DNA of 45,229 bases from Methanobacterium sp. (GTDB lineage Archaea > Methanobacteriota > Methanobacteria > Methanobacteriales > Methanobacteriaceae): the NCBI RefSeq assembly GCF_016217785.1, contig NZ_JACRGA010000022.1:1-45229 (forward strand), read 5' to 3'. A program made the translations under genes and the position numbers. The notes under the pieces are model-generated. The model worked only from the letters and a program-made list of their open reading frames with translations. It had not been told where the DNA came from and did no database searches. Numbering within the stretch: the stretch's first letter is position 1; each line of letters starts with the position of its first letter. Shown here in pieces: positions 18,626 through 27,041 of the stretch.

Positions 18626-18753
18626 AGTGTCACTTAGTGGATATCAATATAAAAAAGTTGAGTATCATTAAGATCCCTACTATAATAGCCACTTAAATAA
18701 ATAATAGGGATGCAGGTCTCGAAGAATAAGCTTAACACCCAAAATCAGCTTTA

Positions 18754-19047
18754 TTATCCTCTTTGTTCAGTTTCAGAGCCACGGTGACAGTAGAAATTGT
18801 ACATCACTCCAATCTGATATTTTTGGGCCAGGGCACAAGTAGGGCACAGGCAGCCCAGTTCCATGCTGATGCAACCATCACTTTTCCCGGTTATGCAGAA
18901 CATATTCTCATGCTTTCTGTTGGCACACTCATTATAGCTGGGACATACTGGACAGACACAGTCCTTCTCTAATTCTTTAATCTTCTTCAAACCTTCTTCT
19001 TCATTTAACTGATTGAGTTCTTCGATTAACTTTTCAAATTCATCCAT
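18754..19047 (-). CDS. Cysteine-rich DUF2769-type protein
   Basis: This 97-residue protein has ten cysteines (30, 32, 35, 41, 51, 59, 66, 68, 71, 87) in the DUF2769 pattern CVCPVCPSYNEC ... FCITGKSDGC ... GCLCPTC. The N-terminal 28 residues are helical and acidic. The spacing suggests metal or Fe-S binding; the function is unknown. The start is ATG 19047, preceded by AAGGGGTGAT; an in-frame extension to 19098 overlaps the upstream gene and is rejected. It lies 11 bases after the membrane protein gene and is probably co-transcribed with it. Confidence 0.82.
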   Translation of the reverse strand: MDEFEKLIEELNQLNEEEGLKKIKELEKDCVCPVCPSYNECANRKHENMFCITGKSDGCISMELGCLCPTCALAQKYQIGVMYNFYCHRGSETEQRG

Positions 19048-19058
19048 ATGATCACCCC

Positions 19059-20003
19059 TTAAATTACATTTATAACTAAAAACACGAACATCCACCATAA
19101 AATTACCAGGCTGATGGTGGAGATAAGTGGTAATTTATCTTCAGCAGTATTCATGGTTTTAGAACTAACTCTCCAGGTTAATAATAGGATTATTATCAGT
19201 ATAAAACTGTTTATAAGTCCTAATATATTCATGGGGTTTTTATACATTACCCATAACCATACCATGGTGGTTATGATAGTTCCCAGCCACAATACTGGTG
19301 CCACTACGCCTCCTACTTTGAAAGTGATTTTTGTTATTTCTTCAGATTTTCTGGACTTCACCATGAGGGTTAAAAGAGTCATGAGACTTCCCAGTGCCAG
19401 TATAATGCCCAGGATCTCGAAAAATAGTGTGGTGACAAGTTTACCGAAGAATTGTTCCTTTAATAGGGGTAAAGTGAAAAGAGCAGTGATGGCTTCATTG
19501 GCAGGGAAACTTTCATTTTTTCCAATGGCAATGGAGTACTTACCCTGGTTCTGCGAGTTGAACACTCTTATGTTGTAGACACCAGCCGGAACTTCCAGGG
19601 TTGCTTCTGGTCCTTTAAGATAATAATCTCCTCCGAACTCCTCAAAGTATGGTGTCCAGTTGGAGTTAGTGCCGTTTAAAAATATCACCACGTTTCCTGA
19701 GGTGTCAGTGATCTCTGCAGATACAAATTCGCCCCCCTGCCCTGGACTGGTGGGTACCAGCAGGTTTACATACAACTGGAATGGTTTATCAGAATTTATT
19801 TGATAATATGCTGGTTTCCCATTTAGCTCCCCATAAAATGCCTGGGATATCTCTGGATTATCTACTATGATTGGGTTTTGAGTAGACACTGCAGTTTCAG
19901 TATTCAGACGGGGTTGATGAGCGCTCACCATGGGGATGGATGCCAGTAATAAAACAAGAATAACTGCTATCAATCCAAGATTAATATCTGGAATCTTTAA
20001 CAT
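19059..20003 (-). CDS. Membrane protein with signal peptide and extracytoplasmic beta domain
   Basis: I do not recognise the family by name. The 314-residue protein has a signal sequence (about 8-28, ending VSA). A beta-rich external domain follows (about 30-170), with GKPAYYQINSDKPFQLYVNL and VPAGVYNIRVFNSQNQGKYS; it resembles jelly-roll domains that bind ligands outside the cell. Four to five membrane helices (about 190-312) complete it. The ribosome-binding site is poor. It is the first gene of an apparent operon with the DUF2769 gene. A sensor or receptor role is conceivable but unsupported. Confidence 0.75.
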   Translation of the reverse strand: MLKIPDINLGLIAVILVLLLASIPMVSAHQPRLNTETAVSTQNPIIVDNPEISQAFYGELNGKPAYYQINSDKPFQLYVNLLVPTSPGQGGEFVSAEITDTSGNVVIFLNGTNSNWTPYFEEFGGDYYLKGPEATLEVPAGVYNIRVFNSQNQGKYSIAIGKNESFPANEAITALFTLPLLKEQFFGKLVTTLFFEILGIILALGSLMTLLTLMVKSRKSEEITKITFKVGGVVAPVLWLGTIITTMVWLWVMYKNPMNILGLINSFILIIILLLTWRVSSKTMNTAEDKLPLISTISLVILWWMFVFLVINVI

Positions 20004-20346
20004 GTATCTTTTTTCTATTTATTTTAATATTTTAATATTTGTATCTTAAGGAATATGTAAGGATAAATTGAAAATAAACTAATCTCTCACAGTAAATCAT
20101 GATAAAAGGGGCTAATTTTGAGATAATTTTACTATCAAAATAGTTTTTTTATTCTTACTAAATTTAGATCTACTAAAATCATAAGATAAAAATAATAAAA
20201 GGAGTGAAGCCTCCAGAAAAATATTGGAGGTTTTCCATGGAGGTGGATAAAAAAGCGTCTGGAGGCTTCCCTATAACCAATAGGTTATCGTGTAATGTCA
20301 GATGTTTTTCAATCTATATTCTATACTGTTTTGTCTGTTCATAATA
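20004..20346. other. Intergenic region with structured element
   Basis: This region lies downstream of the ABC exporter operon and upstream of the 20003 membrane gene, all on the minus strand. It contains the nested repeats listed next. The part from 20004 to 20200 is AT-rich promoter-like DNA. Confidence 0.5.
20206..20288 (-). terminator. Long hairpin with alternative pairing, probable terminator or small RNA
   Basis: GAAGCCTCCAGA (20206-20217) and TCTGGAGGCTTC (20258-20269) form a perfect 12-bp stem. The loop contains two more TGGAGG copies (20225-20230 and 20238-20243), so CCTCCA can pair with three partners. Next to it ATAACC-AATA-GGTTAT (20273-20288) is another hairpin. On the minus strand the large stem is followed by TTTTATTATTTTTATC, as in a terminator for the ABC operon. 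A structured RNA with switching helices is the alternative. Confidence 0.5.
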
Positions 20347-21033
20347 TCATTCTTCCTTTATCTTCCCATCCATTAGGCTTATCTTTCGATCAGCCATATC
20401 GGCCACGTAAGGCTCATGTGTTACTAACAGGAGGGTTACATTTTCTTTTTGATGGATTTCACGCAGTATGTTCAGAATTATGTCACCTGTTGTGGAGTCC
20501 AGGGATCCGGTGGGTTCATCGGCCAGTATTATGGACGGATGGTTCACCAGGGCCCGGGCAATTGCCACTCGCTGCCTTTCCCCTCCTGAAAGTTTGGTGG
20601 GAACCTGATCAACCTTGTTTCCAAGGTTCAATGATTCCAGGAGTTTATTTGCTCTTTTAGCCATTTCCTCATCCTGAATATCGGTTTCAAGCATGGGAAT
20701 CTGAACGTTTTCAGAGACAGTAAGGTTGGGTATCAGATTGTGGAACTGGAATATGAAACCAATTTCTTTGGATCTAAAAGAACTGAAATCTTTTTTTTCC
20801 ATTAAGTTATGACCTGCCACGATGATACTTCCCTCTTCTGCACTATCCAGAGCCCCTATCATGTTAAGGAGGGTTGTTTTCCCGGAGCCGGAAGGCCCCA
20901 TTAATGAAACAAACTCTCCCTTTCTGATTTCGAGATCTACTCCATCTAACGCTGCAGTTTGTCCATCATCGTACTTTTTTTTAAGATATTTGATGTTGAT
21001 TATGTTTTCATTGGTGGTGGTTTCATTATTCAT
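20347..21033 (-). CDS. MacB/LolD-type ABC exporter ATPase
   Basis: This 228-residue ATPase has Walker A GPSGSGKTT (46-54), signature LSGGERQRVAIARAL, Walker B SIILADEPTGSLDS and a switch histidine in LLVTHE. It is of the LolD/MacB/FtsE type, which powers mechanotransmitting permeases. Its start overlaps the end of the permease gene by 8 bases, so the pair forms one transporter. The substrate is unknown; family members export peptides, lipoproteins or drugs. Confidence 0.93.
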   Translation of the reverse strand: MNNETTTNENIINIKYLKKKYDDGQTAALDGVDLEIRKGEFVSLMGPSGSGKTTLLNMIGALDSAEEGSIIVAGHNLMEKKDFSSFRSKEIGFIFQFHNLIPNLTVSENVQIPMLETDIQDEEMAKRANKLLESLNLGNKVDQVPTKLSGGERQRVAIARALVNHPSIILADEPTGSLDSTTGDIILNILREIHQKENVTLLLVTHEPYVADMADRKISLMDGKIKEE

Positions 21034-22288
21034 AGCGCAACGCCTCGGTTGGTGATAATTTAGAAGCCCGGTATGCTGGGTAAATTCCCCCTATTATACC
21101 CAGGAATATGGCAACTCCCAATGCTTCCAGGAATAAAACGGCTGAAAAGGCGGGTTCAATCCCCCTTATAAGTTGAGCAATGCTAATAATTTCTACAATG
21201 CCTACACCAATCACTATTCCCACAACAGCAGCTATCAGTGCCAGAACCAGTGATTCTCCCATTATCATGGTTAATATCCTTTTACTGGTCCATCCAACAG
21301 CTTTCAACACCCCTATTTCTCGGGTTCTTTCCACCACAGATTTTACCATAGTGACTATAACAACTATGCTCCCTATTAGCAGGGTTAGGAGGGTAACAGC
21401 CCATGACCCAGATTCAATGATTTCCAGTCCATTATTCATCCTTTCCATTCCTGAAAGTGATGTTGATGTGGATAGTTCATCGGGATATTTACTCTCAATG
21501 GTGTCGGCAAGTGTATTGGCGTCAGTGCCGTTGGCGGCCTTAACCAGGATCAACGATACCATATCAGTGTTTCCAGTCAAGCTCTGCAGTTTTCCCAGGG
21601 ACATGACAATTCCCCGATCATCCTGGAAGTTTCCAGTTTCATAGGTTCCCACAATGGTAAATGTCTGGTTGGAAAGGACAATGGTGTCTCCAACGGTCTT
21701 ATTAAGACTTTGAGCAGCCATCTCTCCGATTATAACCTGATTGTCATTGGAGAATGAGGTACCGTTGGTTATTACAATATCATCCAGACCAAGGTTGCTG
21801 CTGTCAATTCCGATAACACTGTACATCATTTGGAAATTTCCTTGTCCCTGTCCACTGTTTCCATTGGAAGATCCGCTGGTGCTGCTAGTACTACTACTGG
21901 TGCTGTTGGTACTGCTGTTGGTACTGGTGTCATTGAGGTCAACGTTGGTTCTTAAAACCCCGGCAGCAGTTCCCACTCCGGATATCTGTTGGATCTCAGA
22001 AATTGTGGTTTGATTGATTAACTGCTGGCCACCAGGACTACCTGAACCACCAGGAGCACCCCCTCCTGAAGCCCCGTCAGGACCTCCACCTCCTCCGCTG
22101 GTCCCAGAAATCACTGTAAAATCTGCCGCATCTGCGGTGAGTGCTTGTTGAGTGGAAGCTGCCAGACCACCCGTCACCAGACCCAGGCCCAGTATGGTGG
22201 CTACTCCCAATGCAATACCCAGAATAGCCAGCAAACTTCTGGTTTTGTTTCTAAAAATGTTTTTGATAATTAAACTTCTAAATTTCAT
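21026..22288 (-). CDS. MacB/FtsX-type ABC permease with Gly- and Ser-rich inserts
   Basis: This 420-residue permease has one N-terminal membrane helix (about 17-40), a large extracytoplasmic MacB-type domain, and three C-terminal helices in the FtsX domain (ERTREIGVLKAVGWTSKRI motif). The external domain carries two low-complexity inserts: a Gly/Pro/Ser run (about residues 61-88) and a Ser/Thr/Asn run (about 117-150) close to a Q/G patch. These are unusual and may be flexible linkers or glycosylation targets. It is the first gene of the ABC operon. The ribosome-binding site is weak. Confidence 0.9.
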   Translation of the reverse strand: MKFRSLIIKNIFRNKTRSLLAILGIALGVATILGLGLVTGGLAASTQQALTADAADFTVISGTSGGGGGPDGASGGGAPGGSGSPGGQQLINQTTISEIQQISGVGTAAGVLRTNVDLNDTSTNSSTNSTSSSTSSTSGSSNGNSGQGQGNFQMMYSVIGIDSSNLGLDDIVITNGTSFSNDNQVIIGEMAAQSLNKTVGDTIVLSNQTFTIVGTYETGNFQDDRGIVMSLGKLQSLTGNTDMVSLILVKAANGTDANTLADTIESKYPDELSTSTSLSGMERMNNGLEIIESGSWAVTLLTLLIGSIVVIVTMVKSVVERTREIGVLKAVGWTSKRILTMIMGESLVLALIAAVVGIVIGVGIVEIISIAQLIRGIEPAFSAVLFLEALGVAIFLGIIGGIYPAYRASKLSPTEALRYE

Positions 22289-22585
22289 GCCCTATACTCT
22301 AAAAAAGACTTTAAAAGTAGTTTTTCCCAATTGACACCCAGGTTATACCAATTCTGTTCAGATTTAACCCGGTTTCATTTATTCTATTATTTGGGTGTAA
22401 AAACAAGATATCCTGGAAAGGTGTTAAAACATATAAAACACTATATAATATAATATAACATGTAAAAAGTTAATTAAATAGTCTTTTTAAGTGTAAGAAA
22501 TGAAATTATCATTTCAAATCAAAAAAAACGATAAGAAGAAACATCAGCCTGGAAACAGTATTCCGTGAGAAATCCCTCTTGAAAA

Positions 22586-22981
22586 TTATAATTTATTTTC
22601 CACAAGAACCAATAAAGATTTAATTTCAATATTCTCTTCTTCATTTAAGATATTTATTATTTCATCCAACTTTCCATTGATTTTTTCATTTTTTATATCT
22701 TTAATCTCGCCATTGAACTCAGCTAAGTTCACATGAGGTTCAGGACTCATTTCATAACGAGTTTCACCTTTATAATTAAAACTCCTTATAATTCCCCTTT
22801 GAACCAGTAGTTTCAGATTTTCGTGTACTGTGGAGCGACTTACATTGGGTTGGGTTTCTTTAATTGCCCTGTAAATCTGGTTGAAGGAGGGGTGTGTTTT
22901 TTCCAGTTCATTTAATTTTTTAATAATTTCCCTTCTTTGGGGTGTGATTTTGATCTTCTCGTCGGTTAATTTCTTTTCCAT
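22586..22981 (-). CDS. Fur-family transcriptional regulator lacking the usual Cys metal site
   Basis: This 131-residue protein has a Fur/PerR winged helix: KITPQRREIIKKLNEL, HPSFNQIYRAIKETQPNVS, STVHENLKLLVQRGIIRSF. The following region reads PEPHVNLAEFNGEIKDI. The usual CxxC motif of this region is absent, while H83 remains. The regulatory metal site may therefore be reduced to His/Asp/Glu ligands, as in peroxide sensors. The gene diverges from afpA, and a duplicated palindrome in between is the likely operator for both. Confidence 0.85.
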   Translation of the reverse strand: MEKKLTDEKIKITPQRREIIKKLNELEKTHPSFNQIYRAIKETQPNVSRSTVHENLKLLVQRGIIRSFNYKGETRYEMSPEPHVNLAEFNGEIKDIKNEKINGKLDEIINILNEEENIEIKSLLVLVENKL

Positions 22982-23026
22982 AAGATATATGTTGGTGGAA
23001 ATGTAATAAAAAACTATCGAACAAAA

Positions 23027-23068
23027 ACTTATATAGAACCAAGTTCTATATAGAACTAAGTTTATAAC
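23027..23068. promoter_or_regulatory. Duplicated palindromic operator between fur-like gene and afpA
   Basis: TATAGAAC-CAA-GTTCTATA (23032-23050) is a perfect 19-bp palindrome. A second copy, TATAGAAC-TAA-GTTTATA (23049-23066), has one mismatch and overlaps the first by two bases. The repeats fall on the presumed TATA boxes of both directions (CTTATATA at 23027-23034 for the minus gene, TTTATAAC at 23061-23068 for afpA). The binding factor is inferred to be the adjacent Fur-family protein. Confidence 0.7.
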
Positions 23069-23165
23069 ATAGGGGATTCAAAATGATGGATTTTTTATTT
23101 ATTTTTCAAAGTCAATATTTAATTCACGAGTATTAAACCATTGAAATGGTAATGGAGGGTTTTGC

Positions 23166-23729
<564 letters not shown>

Positions 23730-23773
23730 TTGAAATCTCAAAAATAGGAAGATAACTGTCTATTGATTGTAGG

Positions 23774-24205
23774 ATGTGCAAAATAGGTATGACTGGTATG
23801 GAGCCAAAACGTGTATTCTTTTTTGGTTTAGGTGCAACCTTACTGGGTGTGGGAGCTATCGGAATAGTAATTCCATTGTTACCAACCACGCCCCTTATTC
23901 TGGCATCTTTTTTTTGCTTTACCAAAAGTTCCCAAAGGGCGGAAAAATGGATATCCAGTAACCGGTACTTTGGAAGTTACATTGAAAATTACCGGACCCA
24001 ACAAGGAGTGCCTTTAGATGTTAAATTTAAAAGTATTCTTTTCTTATGGGCTATGTTAATTATATCTGGTTACCTTTTCAAGGAGCAGAGTTATCTTCTA
24101 ATATTACTCCCCATTGTAGGGCTGGCTGTAACCCTGCATATCTTTTTACTTAAAACTAAAAAGTCATTGGAGGACATTCCCGAAACCAGGTCAGAAGTTT
24201 CATAA
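23774..24205 (+). CDS. DUF454 (YbaN family) membrane protein
   Basis: This 143-residue protein has the YbaN/DUF454 layout: a first hydrophobic hairpin with LGVGAIGIVIPLLPTTPLIL, then a conserved cytoplasmic segment (FFCFTKSSQRAEKWI...YFGSYIENYR), then two further helices (about 80-120). The function of the family is unknown. The start is uncertain: ATG codons at 23774, 23789 and 23798 are all in frame and none has a strong ribosome-binding site. It lies 44 bases after afpA and may be co-transcribed. A tandem repeat begins at its stop codon. Confidence 0.85.
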   Translation: MCKIGMTGMEPKRVFFFGLGATLLGVGAIGIVIPLLPTTPLILASFFCFTKSSQRAEKWISSNRYFGSYIENYRTQQGVPLDVKFKSILFLWAMLIISGYLFKEQSYLLILLPIVGLAVTLHIFLLKTKKSLEDIPETRSEVS

Positions 24206-24305
24206 TCATAGATCATGGAGGCTCCTAATCATAAGTCATGGAAGCTCCTAATCATAGATTATGGAGGCCCATAACCCTAGATCATAGGAGGCCCATGATC
24301 ATAAA
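24204..24305. repeat. Four-and-a-half-copy 23-bp tandem repeat
   Basis: Units start at 24204, 24227, 24250 and 24273 (the last 24 bp), with a partial fifth at 24297. The first unit reads AATCATAGATCATGGAGGCT then CCT. Copies differ at 3-6 positions. The array starts within the stop codon of the DUF454 gene. It has no spacers, so it is not a CRISPR array. Degenerate minisatellite; function unknown. Confidence 0.85.
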
Positions 24306-24418
24306 AATATACACGTCTTTTAACACAACTTGAATTATATAGAGATTAGTTAAGGTCCGGGTAAACTGGCTATATTGAAATTTAAACATTTTTGAATTGG
24401 ATTAATTCACGGATCAGT

Positions 24419-25162
24419 TTATAAAACTGAATAAATACCATTATAAATCAATAATAAGCTTGCAAGCCCTATTGCAACAAGGACTAATTTTTTGAAGGTA
24501 TTTTGGGGAATTCTGGTAACGATTTTTTTACCTGTGTAGGATCCAATAACACCAATTGCCATCAGTGGGGGGATGAAGTAATAGAACTGCGCATCAAGCA
24601 AGTTAGTGGTAAGATAGATGGGTATCCGGGTTACATCAATCATTATTGCTATAACGGCTAATGTGGCTATATATACTGTTTTATCCAGATCACATGAAAT
24701 AAGGAAATATCCTCTTAAAGGACCACCTATTCCAATTAAACCCTGTAAAAATCCAGATAAACTCCCTCCAAGAATTGTGTAAATTTTCCCGGTGTTAACC
24801 TTAAAATCCGGATGATAAAGTGAATAAATAGAAAATAACAGTAAAGACATTCCTAAGAGGGTAGTTAAAATGTTTTGGGGGATATAAATTACAATATAAG
24901 CTCCTAAAACGGTTAAGATCACACTGGGAACACCAAAAAGTAAAATCAATCTTTTATTTAAACCTTTGCGGAAGAAAGTGACCGCTCCTAAGCTGCCCGA
25001 AAGATGGGTGATGGCCACCAGTACCAGCGCAGTTTTAAAGTCCATAAAAATAAGTGCAATAGGTAGTAAAATAGTGGACATTCCAAATCCAGCTACAGTA
25101 CCCACTAAAATTGATATAAAAGCCGCTAAGAAAAACAGTAACAATATTATCAATTCATTCAT
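24419..25162 (-). CDS. TauE/SafE-family sulfite exporter-like permease
   Basis: This 247-residue membrane protein has about seven to eight helices and the family's duplicated motif. The first copy is VGTVAGFGMSTILLPIALIFMD; the second is GSLSGFLQGLIGIGGPLRG. The family exports or imports small anions such as sulfite, sulfoacetate or taurine-derived compounds; the substrate here is unknown. The TATA box (AATTTATAC, about 25185-25193) is only about 26 bases from the ATG and no ribosome-binding site is visible, so the mRNA may be leaderless. It diverges from the PadR gene. Confidence 0.88.
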   Translation of the reverse strand: MNELIILLLFFLAAFISILVGTVAGFGMSTILLPIALIFMDFKTALVLVAITHLSGSLGAVTFFRKGLNKRLILLFGVPSVILTVLGAYIVIYIPQNILTTLLGMSLLLFSIYSLYHPDFKVNTGKIYTILGGSLSGFLQGLIGIGGPLRGYFLISCDLDKTVYIATLAVIAIMIDVTRIPIYLTTNLLDAQFYYFIPPLMAIGVIGSYTGKKIVTRIPQNTFKKLVLVAIGLASLLLIYNGIYSVL

Positions 25163-25270
25163 GTAATAATTAAATTCTCTATTGTATAAATTTATGCTGA
25201 TTTTTCATAATGCTGATTTTCCCCGTCCATTGGATGAATAACCTCGGGCTTTGATCAAACTTAGTAAACC

Positions 25271-25302
25271 TTTTATACTATTATATATATAGAATATTCT
25301 AT
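25271..25302 (+). promoter_or_regulatory. padR-like promoter with palindrome over the start codon
   Basis: TTTTATAC near 25271-25278 is about 26 bases before the ATG, predicting a leaderless transcript; there is no ribosome-binding site. A perfect 14-bp palindrome, ATAGAATATTCTAT (25289-25302), overlaps the start codon. This is where a self-repressing PadR dimer would bind. Confidence 0.5.
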
Positions 25303-25849
25303 GACTAGAATATCAGATCTGGAGATAGCCATATTAGGTTTACTCTATGAGGAACCACAGTATGGTTACCAGATTGAAAAGACCATTGAGGCCTGGGGAA
25401 TGCGTAACTGGACTCCCATAGGTTTTTCGTCAATCTATTACGTTTTGAAAAAGCTTGAAAAGAAAGAATTAGTTACATCAAAACTTGAAAAAGTGGAGGG
25501 CAAACCTTCACGGAAAGTTTTCACCATAACTCCTCTGGGAAAGCTTACAATGGAAGAAAAACTCCGTGAACTCCTTTCCTGGAATAAAAAATTAATTTCA
25601 TCCTTTGATCTAGGGCTGGCCTACCTCAACTATCTCCAACCACGAGAAGTCATAAAGTGCCTGGAAAATTACATAGAATCCGCACAGGGCAGGATTCGAT
25701 TTCTGGAAAGCTCAGTGAAGACCCAAGAAGAATTGGGTGCTCCCTACTATGTGGTAGCACTTTTCAGTAGGCCACTGGCTAATCTTAAAACAGAGATGGC
25801 TTGGGTGGATGAATTCATTCAAAAAATTAAAAAAGAAGAGAATCTTTAA
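25301..25849 (+). CDS. PadR-family transcriptional regulator
   Basis: This 182-residue regulator has an N-terminal PadR winged helix: ISDLEIAILGLLYEEPQYGYQI, SSIYYVLKKLEKKELVTSKL, and the wing KPSRKVFTITPLG. A C-terminal helical dimerisation domain follows (about 90-180). PadR proteins are usually autoregulated repressors responding to toxic small molecules. It is the first gene of a cluster with two GyrI-like proteins, 11 bases before the first, which suggests that the cluster senses or handles small hydrophobic compounds. Confidence 0.92.
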   Translation: MTRISDLEIAILGLLYEEPQYGYQIEKTIEAWGMRNWTPIGFSSIYYVLKKLEKKELVTSKLEKVEGKPSRKVFTITPLGKLTMEEKLRELLSWNKKLISSFDLGLAYLNYLQPREVIKCLENYIESAQGRIRFLESSVKTQEELGAPYYVVALFSRPLANLKTEMAWVDEFIQKIKKEENL

Positions 25850-25860
25850 GTGGTGAAAAA

Positions 25861-26319
25861 ATGGAAATTGGAGAAAAGAAGATCGGAAAAAGACAGGTGG
25901 CATCCATAACTTATAACGGATCCTATGAGGAAGTCCCAGTTCTAATGGGGGAAATTGTGGGATTTATAATGGCCAAAGGATTGCAGATGATGGGTCCACC
26001 ATTCGGAGTGTACTTCAACAGCCCCAATGAAGTGCCAGTTGAGGAACTCCAGTATGAAGTGGGAATGCCATTTGTAGGAGAGGCAGAAGAAGAAGGGCGA
26101 GTGAAAATCAAAACAGAACCCGAACAACTGGTTCTTTCAACTGTTTATAAAGGTCCCTACAGTGAATGTGGTACTGCAATTGGTGCACTGGCTGAACACG
26201 CCTACAAAAATGGCTATGAGATTATCGGCCCACCTATGGAAACCTACATTTCTGATCCCAACGAAACCCCAGAAAGCGAGCTTTTAACTGAGATGTGCTT
26301 TCCAGTGGTTAAAAAGTAA
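25861..26319 (+). CDS. GyrI-like small-molecule-binding protein
   Basis: This 152-residue protein is a stand-alone GyrI-like/AraC effector-binding domain made of two SH2-like halves. Each half ends in a related motif: GLQMMGPPFGVYFNSPNEVP in the first and GYEIIGPPMETYISDPNETP in the second. A conserved YKGPYSE lies between them. Such domains bind cationic or hydrophobic ligands and either regulate transcription or, in some cases, hydrolyse toxic compounds. It lies 11 bases after padR, with GGTGAAAA as a modest ribosome-binding site. Confidence 0.9.
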   Translation: MEIGEKKIGKRQVASITYNGSYEEVPVLMGEIVGFIMAKGLQMMGPPFGVYFNSPNEVPVEELQYEVGMPFVGEAEEEGRVKIKTEPEQLVLSTVYKGPYSECGTAIGALAEHAYKNGYEIIGPPMETYISDPNETPESELLTEMCFPVVKK

Positions 26320-26394
26320 CCTCCATCTATTTTTTTAATCTGGAATTCGGAATGAAATTTCAATAACACTTTAAAACTAAATGGAGGGAATAAA

Positions 26395-27006
26395 ATGCCT
26401 AAAGTTGATTTAAAAAAAGAGAATAAAGACTTTTACTACCCTTCCGCAGGGGATGTTTCAGTGGTAGAATTACCTGCGATGAAATTTTTGATGATAGATG
26501 GTCAGGGAGACCCAAATACCTCCGAAGAGTATCAAAATGCCATGGAAACCATATTCCCTGTTTCATATAAAACTAAATTCATCAGTAAAAAGGAAAAATC
26601 CCAAGATTATGTGGTAATGCCTTTGGAAGGCCTGTGGTGGGCAGATAACATGGAGGAGTTCTCCATTGTGGATAAAAGTTCCTGGAAATGGACGGTAATG
26701 ATTAGACAACCCGATTTTGTGGATAAATCATTAGTCGATAAGGCCATAAGTGAACTGGTAAAGAAAAAAGACTTACCTTCACTTTCTGAACTTCGGTTTG
26801 ACACGTTCGAAGAGGGTTTGGCTGTGCAAATCATGCATATTGGGCCTTATGGTGAAGCTGAAGGTCTTGCAGTCGGTAAATTGCATAAATTTATTGAAAA
26901 TGAAGGTTACAAATTAAGAGGAAAGCATCACGAAATATACATTAGTGATATGCGCCGTATAAAACCTGAAAAACTAAAAACAGTCATTAGACAGCCATTT
27001 AAATGA
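26395..27006 (+). CDS. GyrI-like domain protein, second type
   Basis: This 203-residue protein belongs to the longer GyrI-like family. Landmarks are VSVVELPAMKFLMIDGQGDP, the central LEGLWWADNMEEF, and the C-terminal IMHIGPYGEAEGLAVGKLHK with HHEIYISDMRRIKPEKLKT. The tryptophan pair and acidic residues in LWWAD are typical of the ligand pocket. It is paired with another GyrI-like gene and padR, as in many cyclopropanoid- or drug-sensing clusters. GGAGGG lies 6 bases before the ATG. Confidence 0.88.
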   Translation: MPKVDLKKENKDFYYPSAGDVSVVELPAMKFLMIDGQGDPNTSEEYQNAMETIFPVSYKTKFISKKEKSQDYVVMPLEGLWWADNMEEFSIVDKSSWKWTVMIRQPDFVDKSLVDKAISELVKKKDLPSLSELRFDTFEEGLAVQIMHIGPYGEAEGLAVGKLHKFIENEGYKLRGKHHEIYISDMRRIKPEKLKTVIRQPFK

Positions 27007-27041
27007 ATGGGGGGGGTAAGATCAAGATTTTAGGTGATAGT

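Noticed and set aside
18123..18671. Plus-strand 182-codon frame over the small multidrug export gene
   Set aside because: It is the antisense shadow of a membrane protein with a recognisable family pattern on the minus strand.
24204..24305. Possible CRISPR array
   Set aside because: Units are contiguous, imperfect and 23 bp long without spacers, and there are no cas genes in the window.
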